Assembly: GCF_000379125.1 (NCBI RefSeq)
Contig: NZ_KB900626.1
Coordinates: forward strand, 738,878-802,877
Source of the DNA: Methylosinus sp. LW4
Lineage (GTDB): Bacteria; Pseudomonadota; Alphaproteobacteria; Rhizobiales; Beijerinckiaceae
Reading direction: 5' to 3'
Length of the DNA: 64,000 nucleotides
The translations under genes were made by a program, and so were the position numbers. The notes beneath the pieces were generated by a model. That model was not told the DNA's origin. It worked only from the letters and a program-made list of their open reading frames with translations, and did not search any database. Positions 8,173 through 16,518 of the stretch are shown piece after piece (the stretch's first letter is position 1; each line of letters begins with the position of its first letter).

Positions 8173-10127
8173 GCGGGCTGCGCAATCTTCACGACGACGG
8201 CGACATTTTCGACACGGCCGATGATGACGCCGACGAGGCGTCGGCGAATAAGGCAGGCTCCGTCGCCGATGCGCTCGCATGGGAATGTCTGCGGGCGGCG
8301 CTGCCGTCCGACCTGCGCCGGCGCATCCGACGCGGCGACCCGGTCGCCATCATTGTCCAGGCGCCCGGCGCCGAATGGTGCGGCCCGCTGACGCGCGCGC
8401 TGCGGCGCGACTCGGCGCGAATCCTCTGTGTGTCGCGCGACGGCTCCTCCCGTCGCGAGCACGACCAGGCGAAAGGCAATGACGAAGTGGCCTTGGCCCT
8501 CGCGGGCGGGCGTCCCGTCATCGGCGTCTCGCAGAATCCGCAATCGCTCCTGCCGTCCGCGCTTTTATCCGCGGCGGACGCGCGCATTTCCGTCGCGCCG
8601 CCCGATGCGAATGTGCTCCGCCGGCTCCTGAGAAAGCACGCGCGCGGCAAGGCGCCGACGGAGATTCCCGACGGAGCCGCGACGGCGCTGACTTTCGCCG
8701 AGACGGTCAGCGCTTTCCGCGCCGGCGCATCCGCACGCGATGTCGTCGCCAATCTCCTCCGCGCCGCGGAGTCCAAGAAAGCGCACGTCGGCGGCGCCGT
8801 TGCCGACGTTCCGCCGCTCGACTGCCTTCCCGCCGATCTTCGCCGGCTGGCGCAGGATATAGTCTCGGGCGTCGCCGACTATCGCGCCGGCCGCATCCGT
8901 TGGCGCGACATGCCGACGGCCGCCGTGCTGCTCGCCGGCCCGCCCGGCGCCGGAAAGACGACTTTCGCCTCCGTCCTCGCTCGCGCTTTAGGGGCGCCGC
9001 TGGTCGCCGATTCTTGCGGGAAAATGTTCGCGCGAAGCGGCGAGGCCGGCCATCTCGGCACGATCGCCCGCGCGGTGCAGGACTGCTTCGATGCGGCGCG
9101 CACCGCCGCCGCCATTTCAGGCCTTTGCATTCTGAGCATCGACGAGTTCGACGCGGCCTGTCCGGACAGAGCGTCGATGGACCGCCGTGCGCGAGACTTT
9201 TGGGCGCCGCTGGTGACTCTTGTTCTGACTCTCCTCGAAAATCACGAGGGCGTGATCATCGTGGCCGCCTCGAATTGCGGCGACGCTATCGACGCCGCCG
9301 CCACCAGGCCCGGGCGGCTGAGACGCGTCGACGTCGGCCCGCCGGGCGCGGAATCGCTCATGCGCGTGCTGCGCTGGCGGCTCGGCGGCGCGCTTTCGAC
9401 AGTCGCCGATGCGGACCTCCTTGCGGTCCTTCGCCTCGCCGGGCCGGCCGCGACGCCTGCGCAGGCCGCCGACTGGGCGCGCGACATGCTCCAGGCCGCC
9501 CGCGAGGCCGGGCGTGCGCCGGCCCTGGACGATTTGCTGCGCATCATCGCGCCGCCCGACGAACGGACCCTGGCGGATCGCCGAGTCGCCGCCATTCATG
9601 AGGCGGGTCACTGCGTCGCCTATGGGGAAGCCGGAATGCAAATCGCCTCGGCCTCGATCATCCCGCGCGGCGCATCGGGAGGGGAGACGCGCGCCGTCGG
9701 GCGACGACCAGCGTTCCCGACGAGGGCCGATCTCGACGCCGGCGTGATGATCCTGCTCGCCGGGCGGGGGGCAGAAGAAGCCATTCTCGGCGCGGCATCG
9801 ACTGGCGCGGTGGCGGATCTGGCCATGGCGACGCGCGCGCTCGCCGAGGGCCACGCCGCGCATGGGCTTGGGGAGACCTTGCTGCATCGAAACGACGTGG
9901 CCGGATCACTGGCTTATGACCGCGAGCTGCGCGACATCGTCGAGGCCGACCTCTCCCGTCTCTATGCGCGATCGCGCGCCCTGATGCGCAGACGGCGCGC
10001 CGACGTCGAGCGGATCGCCGAGGCGCTGCTCGCGCGGAGATTTCTCAGCGGCGAGGATGTCGCGGCCCTCGTCACGGCTTCTGGAGGTCGCGGCCGCGGC
10101 CCGAAAACGCGCGGAAGGGACGCATGA
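8169..10127 (+). CDS. Soluble FtsH-like AAA ATPase with M41 zinc-protease domain
   Basis: A 652-residue ATP-dependent metalloprotease-like protein. The AAA module has Walker A AGPPGAGKTT near residue 255, Walker B ILSIDEFDA near 320, a second-region-of-homology stretch ATRPGRLRRVD near 380 and a C-terminal AAA helical lid. The M41 domain has the zinc motif HEAGH near 476 and the third-ligand region STGAVADLAMATRAL near 550, with GRGAEEAILG just before. Unlike housekeeping FtsH it has no membrane segments; its N-terminal about 230 residues are of no recognised family. By family knowledge it should unfold and degrade specific proteins. Coupling to the 7291 gene suggests that protein is a partner or substrate. 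Confidence 0.88.
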   Translation: MSGLRNLHDDGDIFDTADDDADEASANKAGSVADALAWECLRAALPSDLRRRIRRGDPVAIIVQAPGAEWCGPLTRALRRDSARILCVSRDGSSRREHDQAKGNDEVALALAGGRPVIGVSQNPQSLLPSALLSAADARISVAPPDANVLRRLLRKHARGKAPTEIPDGAATALTFAETVSAFRAGASARDVVANLLRAAESKKAHVGGAVADVPPLDCLPADLRRLAQDIVSGVADYRAGRIRWRDMPTAAVLLAGPPGAGKTTFASVLARALGAPLVADSCGKMFARSGEAGHLGTIARAVQDCFDAARTAAAISGLCILSIDEFDAACPDRASMDRRARDFWAPLVTLVLTLLENHEGVIIVAASNCGDAIDAAATRPGRLRRVDVGPPGAESLMRVLRWRLGGALSTVADADLLAVLRLAGPAATPAQAADWARDMLQAAREAGRAPALDDLLRIIAPPDERTLADRRVAAIHEAGHCVAYGEAGMQIASASIIPRGASGGETRAVGRRPAFPTRADLDAGVMILLAGRGAEEAILGAASTGAVADLAMATRALAEGHAAHGLGETLLHRNDVAGSLAYDRELRDIVEADLSRLYARSRALMRRRRADVERIAEALLARRFLSGEDVAALVTASGGRGRGPKTRGRDA

Positions 10128-10350
10128 GCGAAGCCGGCGACCTTCTCGATTACGTCGTCGCGCGCCTTGGCGGATGCGCAAGCGGCTGGGACCCGACGTT
10201 TGCCGCGCCGCCACGCGCGAAGCGTTACTTGTGATCGCAAGGGCTGTTCTCAACGAGGCGGAGTTTCGCGCTGGCTTGCGCCGTCGCCACCGATGCTTCG
10301 TGATCGTGTTTCCGGCCGGGCCGCAGACTCAAGAGCGGCGGTTTCCTTGA
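10124..10350 (+). pseudogene. Third small ORF of the AAA/M41 operon, apparently frameshifted
   Basis: An ATG overlaps the stop of the AAA/M41 gene (ATGA, 10124-10127) and opens MSEAGDLLDYVVARLGG, but the frame stops after 36 codons at 10234. From 10201 a different frame continues in a protein-like way (CRAATREALLVIARAVLNEA, then EFRAGLRRRHRCFVIVFPAG) to a stop at 10348-10350. Adding one T to the TTT run at 10199-10201 joins the two into a single product of about 75 residues. It may be a recent frameshift, a sequencing error in a short homopolymer, or programmed slippage; the sequence alone cannot decide. No family recognised. Confidence 0.5.
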
Positions 10351-10675
10351 AATCTTAACTGATGCGCGAAGTTGGTGGCTGGCGTCGCTTGGAATTGAAC
10401 GTTTCGGGCGCTTGCCGTTTGTTAGTTGCCTATTGGCTCGTCTGTTTCGCTTTGGCCACTGTCAACTGATCGATGCTCTGGCGTGCCGCACGTGCATCGT
10501 TTAATTTCATCTCGTGTCGGCGGACAAGTCGAATCAGACGCAAGTTTTCGGGGTTTGAGAAGTGCGAAGACGCCTCTGGCATTGATCCCGAGGAAGCCTT
10601 CGCTGAGATGCGGCGCAGCCACAAGGTCAATCGCTGGACAATTACGGGGCTATCGCCTCATATGGAAGGTGGGAA
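10351..10675. other. Intergenic stretch upstream of the OLD nuclease gene
   Basis: Base composition falls here from the high GC of the left side to the AT-richer OLD gene. Short open frames exist on both strands (10473-10679 plus, ending in a GTGA overlap with the OLD start; 10430-10630 minus, containing LRLIRLVRRHEMKLNDARAA). Either might be a small gene or a fragment; neither has a convincing start signal, so I do not call one. A transition point of horizontally acquired DNA is likely in this stretch. Confidence 0.4.
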
Positions 10676-12556
10676 GTGAGATACAAAAGATTCCAAATTA
10701 AAAACTTCAAGGGCATAAAAGATACGACGGTAGACCTAACAGCAGTTGCTGGAGCATCTGTGTTTGCTTTCGTTGGCTTGAACGAGAGCGGGAAAACCAC
10801 GATCCTGGAGGCGATCCACAGTTTTTCGCCCGACGCGGCAACGAAGGAGCTGGTAGGAGGCGAGTCAACCGGAGCAATAAACAAGCGTGTTCCGCGGCAT
10901 TTAATATCCACATTTACTGGTGATGTTTCTGTTATCGCAACACTGTCGTTGTCAGAAGAGGAGAAAAAGACGATAATTCGCGCAATTGAAAGCGCAACAA
11001 AACTTATTGTCGATGACGCGTCGATCCCAGATGAAATCATTTTTGAAAGAAAGCAATCGTTTAAAGATGGCGATTTAAAAGGCATGTATTTTTCATTGTT
11101 GACTCAGCCGTCAGTGCGTGAGAAATCAAAGAGAAAATTTCGGGATCTAGTTGGTGACGAGCGAGTAGCTGTTCGAGATATCGTTTATGGTTACACGCCG
11201 AACATAGCATATTTTCCTACATTCGTTTTTGACTTCCCCAAGACGATCTTTTTGACAGAACGAGGTGACGAGATCGATCGTTTTTATAGGCGCGTATTCC
11301 AAGATATTCTTGACTACGATGGAAAAGGTAATACAATCGAAAAAGATATCGTTAGGCGTATCCGTGGAGAAAAGAAGGTATTGCCTTGGCCCAGCTTCTT
11401 TGAGCTTTGGATAAAGGATGATGACCGTGATAAAATAAAGCATGTAATGGATAGGGCGAGCGCCGCAGTTACAGAGCTTGTATTCGGGCGATGGAATAGA
11501 ATTTTTGGAGAAGATGTTAAGGGTAAAGAGGTTGAGGTTTCGTATGAGGTCGTTGAAGGCGAAAAGAAAGACGAGAGGGGTGTTGTAACAAAGACAAATG
11601 AGCATGATTTATACATAAAATTTCAAATCAGGGATGGGACGCGTCGGTTTGTTGTTAACGATCGCTCGCTTGGGTTTCGTTGGTTCTTCGCATTCATGTT
11701 GTTTACTCAATTTAGGGTCGCCAGGAGGAGTACGAGGCCTCTGCTTTTCCTTTTTGATGAACCGGCTTCAAATCTACACGCTGCCGCACAGCAGAAGCTA
11801 ATCGATAGCTTTCCAGAAATAGCCACTGGTGATCATACTTTGGCGTATTCGACCCATAGTCACTACATGATCGAGCCGAAATGGCTTGAGCAAACTTTTA
11901 TTGTGACCAATCGGGCTGATACGCCGCTAACATCTATTCTTGATGATATTTCACTTGATGATGAGTCGCTCGATATCAAGGTTACGACATATCGCTCGTT
12001 CGTCAACGAGCATCCAAATCAAACAAGCTATTTTCAGCCAATTATTGACAGGCTTGAGGTTGTTCCTTCAAAATTTGACCTGCATAAGAACTCTATTATA
12101 TTAGAAGGGAGGTCAGATTATTATATTCTGCGATATATTGTAAAAGTTTGTAATGAAAAGGAGCTTCCGTTGCTTCCTGCGCTAGGTGCGGGGACGTTCG
12201 GGGCGCTTGCGGCTTTACATATAGGTTGGAATTTGCGTTTCCTTTTTGTTTTGGACGGTGATGGCCAAGGGCAAGAGGAACGCGACCGTTATGTCAAGGA
12301 ATTTGGAATACCTATCAGTCAAATCTTTACGCTGAGCGACCTTGTTCCTACGGTCACGGTTATTGAAGATATGCTTGACAGCGAAGCGCTGAGTTTCATT
12401 CAGAAGGAGTTGGGGCTTCCAAAGGCTCCGAGCAAGAGCCAAATTAAGCGATTCTTTCAAGAGCGCTTAGCTGCTGATAAGGTTGAGGCCCTAAGTAGCG
12501 GCTTTGTCATGAACGGTAAAGCCGTGTTGAGTGCCTTGAAAGCGCGTCTAATCTAA
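10676..12556 (+). CDS. OLD-family ATPase/Toprim nuclease
   Basis: A 626-residue protein with an N-terminal ABC/SMC-like ATPase: Walker A GLNESGKTT at residues 34-42 and Walker B LLFLFDEPASNLH near 355-370, then a switch histidine in AYSTHSHYM. A C-terminal Toprim domain follows, with glutamate in ILEGRSDYYI near 475 and the DxD pair in VLDGDGQGQ near 525. OLD enzymes, including GajA of Gabija, cut DNA under ATP control, usually in phage defence. The GTG start follows GGAAGGTGGGA. The gene is much AT-richer than the left flank, pointing to transfer. No helicase partner follows on the same strand, so it looks like a stand-alone (class 1-like) OLD protein; the UvrD gene at 14455 is convergent and high in GC. 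Confidence 0.88.
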   Translation: MRYKRFQIKNFKGIKDTTVDLTAVAGASVFAFVGLNESGKTTILEAIHSFSPDAATKELVGGESTGAINKRVPRHLISTFTGDVSVIATLSLSEEEKKTIIRAIESATKLIVDDASIPDEIIFERKQSFKDGDLKGMYFSLLTQPSVREKSKRKFRDLVGDERVAVRDIVYGYTPNIAYFPTFVFDFPKTIFLTERGDEIDRFYRRVFQDILDYDGKGNTIEKDIVRRIRGEKKVLPWPSFFELWIKDDDRDKIKHVMDRASAAVTELVFGRWNRIFGEDVKGKEVEVSYEVVEGEKKDERGVVTKTNEHDLYIKFQIRDGTRRFVVNDRSLGFRWFFAFMLFTQFRVARRSTRPLLFLFDEPASNLHAAAQQKLIDSFPEIATGDHTLAYSTHSHYMIEPKWLEQTFIVTNRADTPLTSILDDISLDDESLDIKVTTYRSFVNEHPNQTSYFQPIIDRLEVVPSKFDLHKNSIILEGRSDYYILRYIVKVCNEKELPLLPALGAGTFGALAALHIGWNLRFLFVLDGDGQGQEERDRYVKEFGIPISQIFTLSDLVPTVTVIEDMLDSEALSFIQKELGLPKAPSKSQIKRFFQERLAADKVEALSSGFVMNGKAVLSALKARLI

Positions 12557-12688
12557 GCCTGCAAATAGGCCGTCTTTTAGGATGGCCCCATTCACGTAAT
12601 ACCAACCCTCTGAGAGGCCGACTCAAGTCAAGGGATTTCCAGAATCGGCTGAAATTTAATTCGACATGGGAACTTTAGGAGGTTCGCG

Positions 12689-12935
12689 ATGGCGGCAGCG
12701 ATTGGGCTTCGGGTCGATTACGATGCGCGCTCCTTGCGGGCGATCGCGAAGCGTTCGAGGGACGTCCAGCAAGCGCGCGGTCTCCTCTCCTTGGCATCGA
12801 TCTACGACGGCACCGCTCGCAGCGAGGCGGCGAAGATCGGCGGCGTCACTCGCCAGGTCGTTCGCGACTGGGTGCTGCGTTTAACGCCGAGGGGCCCAAT
12901 GGGCTCGTCGGCAGCAGGGCGCCCGGACAACGCTT
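12689..12935 (+). pseudogene. IS630-type transposase N-terminal fragment, frameshifted
   Basis: The frame from 12689 begins MAAAIGLRVDYDARSLRAIA and continues to GGVTRQVVRDWVLR, the helix-turn-helix N-terminus of IS630-family transposases. At about 12880-12886 (CGTTTAACGCCGAGG) one base appears to be missing: the family continuation R-F-N-A-x-G-P-x-G-L is recovered by shifting frame (N-A-E-G-P-N-G-L-V). The DDE catalytic part is absent, and sequence after about 12930 no longer resembles the element. It is a dead insertion-sequence remnant. Confidence 0.7.
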
Positions 12936-13254
12936 GCCGATCACCCGCGCGATCGGCCTGCCGGCCGCGGCGCGCCTTGATCGTCTCAAGCAGCGCGCCA
13001 GAGCCGCTCGTTCGGCTCCCCGTATATTTCGAGTGCTTCCGCGAGCCCGGGACTTGGACCGCGACGACCCAATTCTTCGAACTCGGCTCATGCTCCGATC
13101 AGCGTGCTACATAAACCAGAGCAGCGGCCGCAGGCGCTTGATAAACAGTCGGGCGCATCTTCGGAGATCCTTTCGGTTCGAACGACAAACCGAAGCCTCC
13201 CAACTCTCGGCCGTCGCTTGCCCCATAGGGTCAGGGGTGAGGAGGGGCGCTGCC

Positions 13255-13283
13255 TTGACGGTCAAATTTTGACATGGTAAAAC
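13255..13283 (+). promoter_or_regulatory. Sigma70-like promoter of the hydrophobic micro-gene
   Basis: TTGACG at 13255-13260 and TAAAAC at 13278-13283 are separated by exactly 17 bases, giving a predicted start of transcription near 13290, about 27 bases upstream of the small ORF. The -35 matches five of six consensus bases, the -10 four of six. Confidence 0.5.
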
Positions 13284-13316
13284 ACGCACACTTCCCACTA
13301 GAGGAAGGAGCGTGTT

Positions 13317-13388
13317 ATGCACTACCTTATCGCAGCCCTTTACATTGGTTTGGCAGTGGCTCACATCCTACTCGCCATCCAACTCTGA
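13317..13388 (+). CDS. 23-residue hydrophobic peptide, toxin-like
   Basis: ATG at 13317 is preceded by a very strong Shine-Dalgarno (GAGGAAGGAG, 13301-13310). The 23 residues (MHYLIAALYIGLAVAHILLA plus IQL) form essentially one transmembrane helix with no charged residue other than two histidines. A sigma70-like promoter lies upstream and a rho-independent terminator begins seven bases after the stop, so this is a compact self-contained transcription unit of about 130 nt. Size, hydrophobicity and expression signals resemble type I toxin peptides (Ldr, Ibs, Fst types), although the sequence does not match any I know. An antisense RNA was not identified. A leader peptide or membrane microprotein is the alternative. 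Confidence 0.6.
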   Translation: MHYLIAALYIGLAVAHILLAIQL

Positions 13389-13394
13389 CTGCTA

Positions 13395-13420
13395 AGAGGC
13401 CCTACGGGGCCTCTTTTTTT
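13395..13420 (+). terminator. Rho-independent terminator of the micro-gene
   Basis: A perfect 8-base stem AGAGGCCC/GGGCCTCT (13395-13402 with 13407-13414) around a TACG loop runs into a T tract ending at 13420. The 3' arm and T tract (GGCCTCTTTTTTT) are repeated immediately downstream at 13425-13437. Confidence 0.85.
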
Positions 13421-13545
13421 ACGTGGCCTCTTTTTTTGACCACAATCGTTTCAAGTGTGACGTAACACTCCCCTAGCCCGACCGCTTTCCTGCTTCAGTG
13501 TCGATACTACTACCCCCTCGCCGAGTCGCAAACGTTTCAATTTAT

Positions 13546-13559
13546 TTGGAGGCCTCCAA
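13546..13559. promoter_or_regulatory. 14-base perfect palindrome upstream of the AT-rich unknown gene
   Basis: TTGGAGGCCTCCAA is a perfect palindrome about 58 bases upstream of the chosen ATG at 13617. Its position suits an operator, but the binding protein is unknown. Confidence 0.35.
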
Positions 13560-13616
13560 TCTGATTGAATGTATGGCGGTCCTTTGGTAAGGTGGCTCCT
13601 CCGATGGAGTAGGGCA

Positions 13617-14216
13617 ATGCCGCTTTATGGTGTCGATGAAACAGAATCCAAGGGTGTTCTAGCGCTGGCGTTGGAAGCTAATGACATCATAAGCAGAAAT
13701 ATTTACGTTTTTAGAAACAAAATTGTAGATAAATTTTGCATAAATGCCTCTGATATGGCAGATGTGAGTATTGAATCTCTATATAAGTTAGCGATATTCT
13801 ATCTTAGGCTATTTGCTGCAACTAAGGATGAGCATTTTTCAATTGAGTCGTTTGCTGAATCACATAATTCGCGTGTATCTGATTTGCTGTCTAATAAGAT
13901 TTATTTTCATACAGCAAGGCGCGAGGCTCTGCTTCGTTCTATATTTACATCTGACGTTATGCCCAGGCTTGCTTTCACGTGGAATCAATATTCATACTCT
14001 ATTGATCAGTCTAATATTGCAAGATTTATGGCGACGGAGTTGTCGACCGAAACAGTTAGAAAGGTTATAATATTCGGTGAGCGCTACGGGATGTTCGTGC
14101 GCTCAAACGCTTTGGGGGTCGTGATCGTAAAGTCAACTGGAGTGCTTGAGCAGGTCGTTCTTGATACAATTTCGGAGACGATGCGTAGTTTATACGAATT
14201 AGGCCAAAAAATATGA
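13617..14216 (+). CDS. AT-rich hypothetical protein
   Basis: A 199-residue protein. The open frame starts 16 codons earlier, but the ATG at 13617 has a good GGAGTAGGGCA Shine-Dalgarno and the product then begins MPLYGVDETESKGVLALALE, so this start is preferred. It appears soluble and helical; no motif or family is recognised. Codon use is AT-rich like the OLD gene and unlike the helicase that converges on it, so it was probably acquired horizontally. A 14-base palindrome lies upstream. Neighbours do not reveal its role. Confidence 0.7.
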   Translation: MPLYGVDETESKGVLALALEANDIISRNIYVFRNKIVDKFCINASDMADVSIESLYKLAIFYLRLFAATKDEHFSIESFAESHNSRVSDLLSNKIYFHTARREALLRSIFTSDVMPRLAFTWNQYSYSIDQSNIARFMATELSTETVRKVIIFGERYGMFVRSNALGVVIVKSTGVLEQVVLDTISETMRSLYELGQKI

Positions 14217-14454
14217 TGGCGTTTGTTGCGCTGAGGAGCGGAGGGGCCGCCAAGAAAATCAGGCGAACTCCAATATTCTGACCCGATTTTTTCAGGGGCC
14301 GAGTTCAGCCGAGATGACGAGAGAGCGTAACCTTGGAACCGGCGGCGCCTCCTTTCGACGTGAGAAGCCCACGGCGAGCAGAGCCTTTCCAACCGCATCC
14401 TTTTTCCGTCAGGCGGCATAGACGTCGCGCTTCATCTACAGCTTCCCTCATCGT
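14217..14454. other. Gap between the convergent unknown gene and the helicase
   Basis: No convincing gene is seen. GC rises again across this stretch, so the boundary of the AT-rich insert is probably near 14220-14300. No clear intrinsic terminator is visible. Confidence 0.4.
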
Positions 14455-16518
14455 TCATCCCCACATCCCCCGCATCTTTGCCCGCACATCGACTCGTAGC
14501 TCACCTTCGGCGAGCCGCTCGCCCACGGCCGCCGCGGCCGGCCAGCTCACGTATTCGAAAAACCGCAGCAGCTCCGCCGGAATGAAGCGCGTGCGCGCGG
14601 CGTAGACATGCCGGTCGCCCTGCGCCGGCTGGCCACGGGTGAAAAATCGTTGTGGCGTCACCAGCCGCAGGCTGTCCTTCGCGCGCGTCATCGCGACGTA
14701 GAGCAGCCGGCGTTCCTCCTCTATCTCCGCCGCTGTTCCCGTCGCGAGATCGGAGGGGATGCACCCGTCGACGGCGTTCAGCACGAAGACCGACTTCCAC
14801 TCTTGCCCTTTGGCGGAATGGATCGTCGAGAGGATGAGATAATCCTCGTCGCGCAGAGGCGGGCCGGCCTCGTCACTGGTCGCGTCCGGCGGGTCGAGCG
14901 TCAGCTCGGTGAGGAAGCGCTCGCGCGAGGGATAGCAGGCGGCGATCTGCTCGAGCTGGACGAGATCGGCGAGGCGGCTCGGCGCATCCTCGTGCAGGCG
15001 CTCGAGATGCGGCTCATACCAGCGGCGCGCCGCTTCCATTTCCGCCGGCCAGCCCTCTCTCGCATGCAGCATTTGCAGCGTCGCGACGAGGCCGCGCCAC
15101 TCCTCGCCAGCGCGCGGCGGCGTCGGCGCCTCGGCGAGGCTGGCGAGCGGGTCCGGGCGCTCGATGAGGAAGTCGAGAATCTTCTGCGCGGAGGAAGGGC
15201 CGACGCCGGGCAGGACTTGCAGAATGCGAAAGCCGGCGACGCGATCGCGCGGGTTCTGCGCGAAGCGCAGCAGGGCAAGAAGATCCTTCACATGCGCGCC
15301 GTCGAGGAACTTCAACCCGCCGAACTTCACGAAGGGAATGTTGCGGCGCGCGAGCTCCAGCTCCAACATGGCGCTGTGATGCGAGGCGCGGAACAACGCC
15401 GCCTGTTGCTTCAGCGTCATACCGGCTTCGCGCGCCTCGAGCACGCGCTCGGCGATGAAACGCGCCTGATCGCTCTCGTCGCGCACGGCGACGAGCTGCG
15501 GCCGTTCCGATGAGCGACGCTCGGTCCAGAGGTTCTTGGCGTAGCGCTCGGCGGCGAGCGAGATGACCGCGTTGGCCGCGGCGAGGATCGGCTCGGTCGA
15601 GCGATAATTGCGATCGAGCGTGACGACCTCCGCCGGCGGCGTGAAGCTTTTCGGAAATTCCAGAATATTGCGCACAGTGGCGGCGCGGAAGGAGTAGATG
15701 GATTGCGCATCGTCGCCGACGACGGTGAGCCCCTGGCCCTTGGGCTTCAAGGCGAGCAGGATGGAGGCCTGGAGGCGATTGGTGTCCTGATATTCGTCGA
15801 CGAGAATGTGATCGAAGCGGCCGCCGATCTCCTCTGCGAGCGCGTCGTCCTGCGTCATCTGCGCCCAATAGAGCAGGAGATCATCGTAATCGAGGACATT
15901 CTGCGCCTGCTTCGCCTCGACATAGGCGGCGAATAAGCGGCGCAGCTCCTCGTGCCAGCGTGCGCACCAGGGGAAGGCGCCGAGAAGCGCCTGCTCGAGC
16001 GGAGTTTCGGCGTTCACAGCGCGGGAGTAGATCGCAAGGCACGTGCCCTTGGTGGGGAAGCGGCTCTCGGTCTTGGAGAAGCCGAGCTCGTGGCGGATGA
16101 GATTCATCAGATCGGCGGAGTCTTCGCGATCATGGATGGTGAAGGCGGGATCGAGGCCAATGGCGCCGGCATATTCGCGCAACAGCCTGGCGCCGATCGC
16201 GTGAAACGTGCCCGCCCAGGCGAGGACATCGCCGCCGCCTGTGGCGCCCAGCGCCTCGGCGCAGATGCGCTCGACCCGCCGCGCCATCTCGGCGGCGGCG
16301 CGGCGGGAAAAGGTCATCAGCAACATGCGCTGCGGATCGGCGCCCCGGACGATGAGATGCGCGACCCGATGGGCGAGCGTGTTCGTCTTGCCGGAGCCGG
16401 CGCCCGCGATGATGAGCAGCGGACCGCCGACGGAGGCCGACAGGCCGTCATGGAGCCCGTGCTCGACGGCGCGGCGCTGTGCGGCGTTGAGCTTTTCGAG
16501 ATAGGCGACGGCGGTCAT
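14455..16518 (-). CDS. UvrD/Rep-type ATP-dependent DNA helicase
   Basis: A 687-residue superfamily I helicase: Walker A GAGSGKTNT near residue 39, motif Ia LLMTFSRRAAAEM, Walker B VDEYQDTN near 239, motif III GDDAQSIYSFR, motif IV LDRNYRST, motif V STIHSAKGQEWKSV and motif VI LYVAMTRAKD. The ATG at 16516-16518 is chosen because MTAVAYLEKLNAAQRRAVE is the usual helicase opening; the frame extends 69 codons further without resemblance. It is slightly shorter than UvrD/PcrA and lacks their long C-terminus. Its high GC and isolated minus-strand position suggest a chromosomal repair helicase of rhizobial type, not part of the OLD unit. Confidence 0.92.
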   Translation of the reverse strand: MTAVAYLEKLNAAQRRAVEHGLHDGLSASVGGPLLIIAGAGSGKTNTLAHRVAHLIVRGADPQRMLLMTFSRRAAAEMARRVERICAEALGATGGGDVLAWAGTFHAIGARLLREYAGAIGLDPAFTIHDREDSADLMNLIRHELGFSKTESRFPTKGTCLAIYSRAVNAETPLEQALLGAFPWCARWHEELRRLFAAYVEAKQAQNVLDYDDLLLYWAQMTQDDALAEEIGGRFDHILVDEYQDTNRLQASILLALKPKGQGLTVVGDDAQSIYSFRAATVRNILEFPKSFTPPAEVVTLDRNYRSTEPILAAANAVISLAAERYAKNLWTERRSSERPQLVAVRDESDQARFIAERVLEAREAGMTLKQQAALFRASHHSAMLELELARRNIPFVKFGGLKFLDGAHVKDLLALLRFAQNPRDRVAGFRILQVLPGVGPSSAQKILDFLIERPDPLASLAEAPTPPRAGEEWRGLVATLQMLHAREGWPAEMEAARRWYEPHLERLHEDAPSRLADLVQLEQIAACYPSRERFLTELTLDPPDATSDEAGPPLRDEDYLILSTIHSAKGQEWKSVFVLNAVDGCIPSDLATGTAAEIEEERRLLYVAMTRAKDSLRLVTPQRFFTRGQPAQGDRHVYAARTRFIPAELLRFFEYVSWPAAAAVGERLAEGELRVDVRAKMRGMWG

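Noticed and set aside
10430..10679. Small genes just before the OLD nuclease on either strand
   Set aside because: Two overlapping antisense frames look equally plausible and neither has a clear start; both cannot be right without further evidence.
10676..16518. Gabija system (GajA OLD nuclease plus GajB UvrD helicase)
   Set aside because: The helicase is convergent, 2 kb away, high in GC and looks like a chromosomal rhizobial UvrD-type protein. Gabija genes are normally adjacent, same-strand and of like composition.
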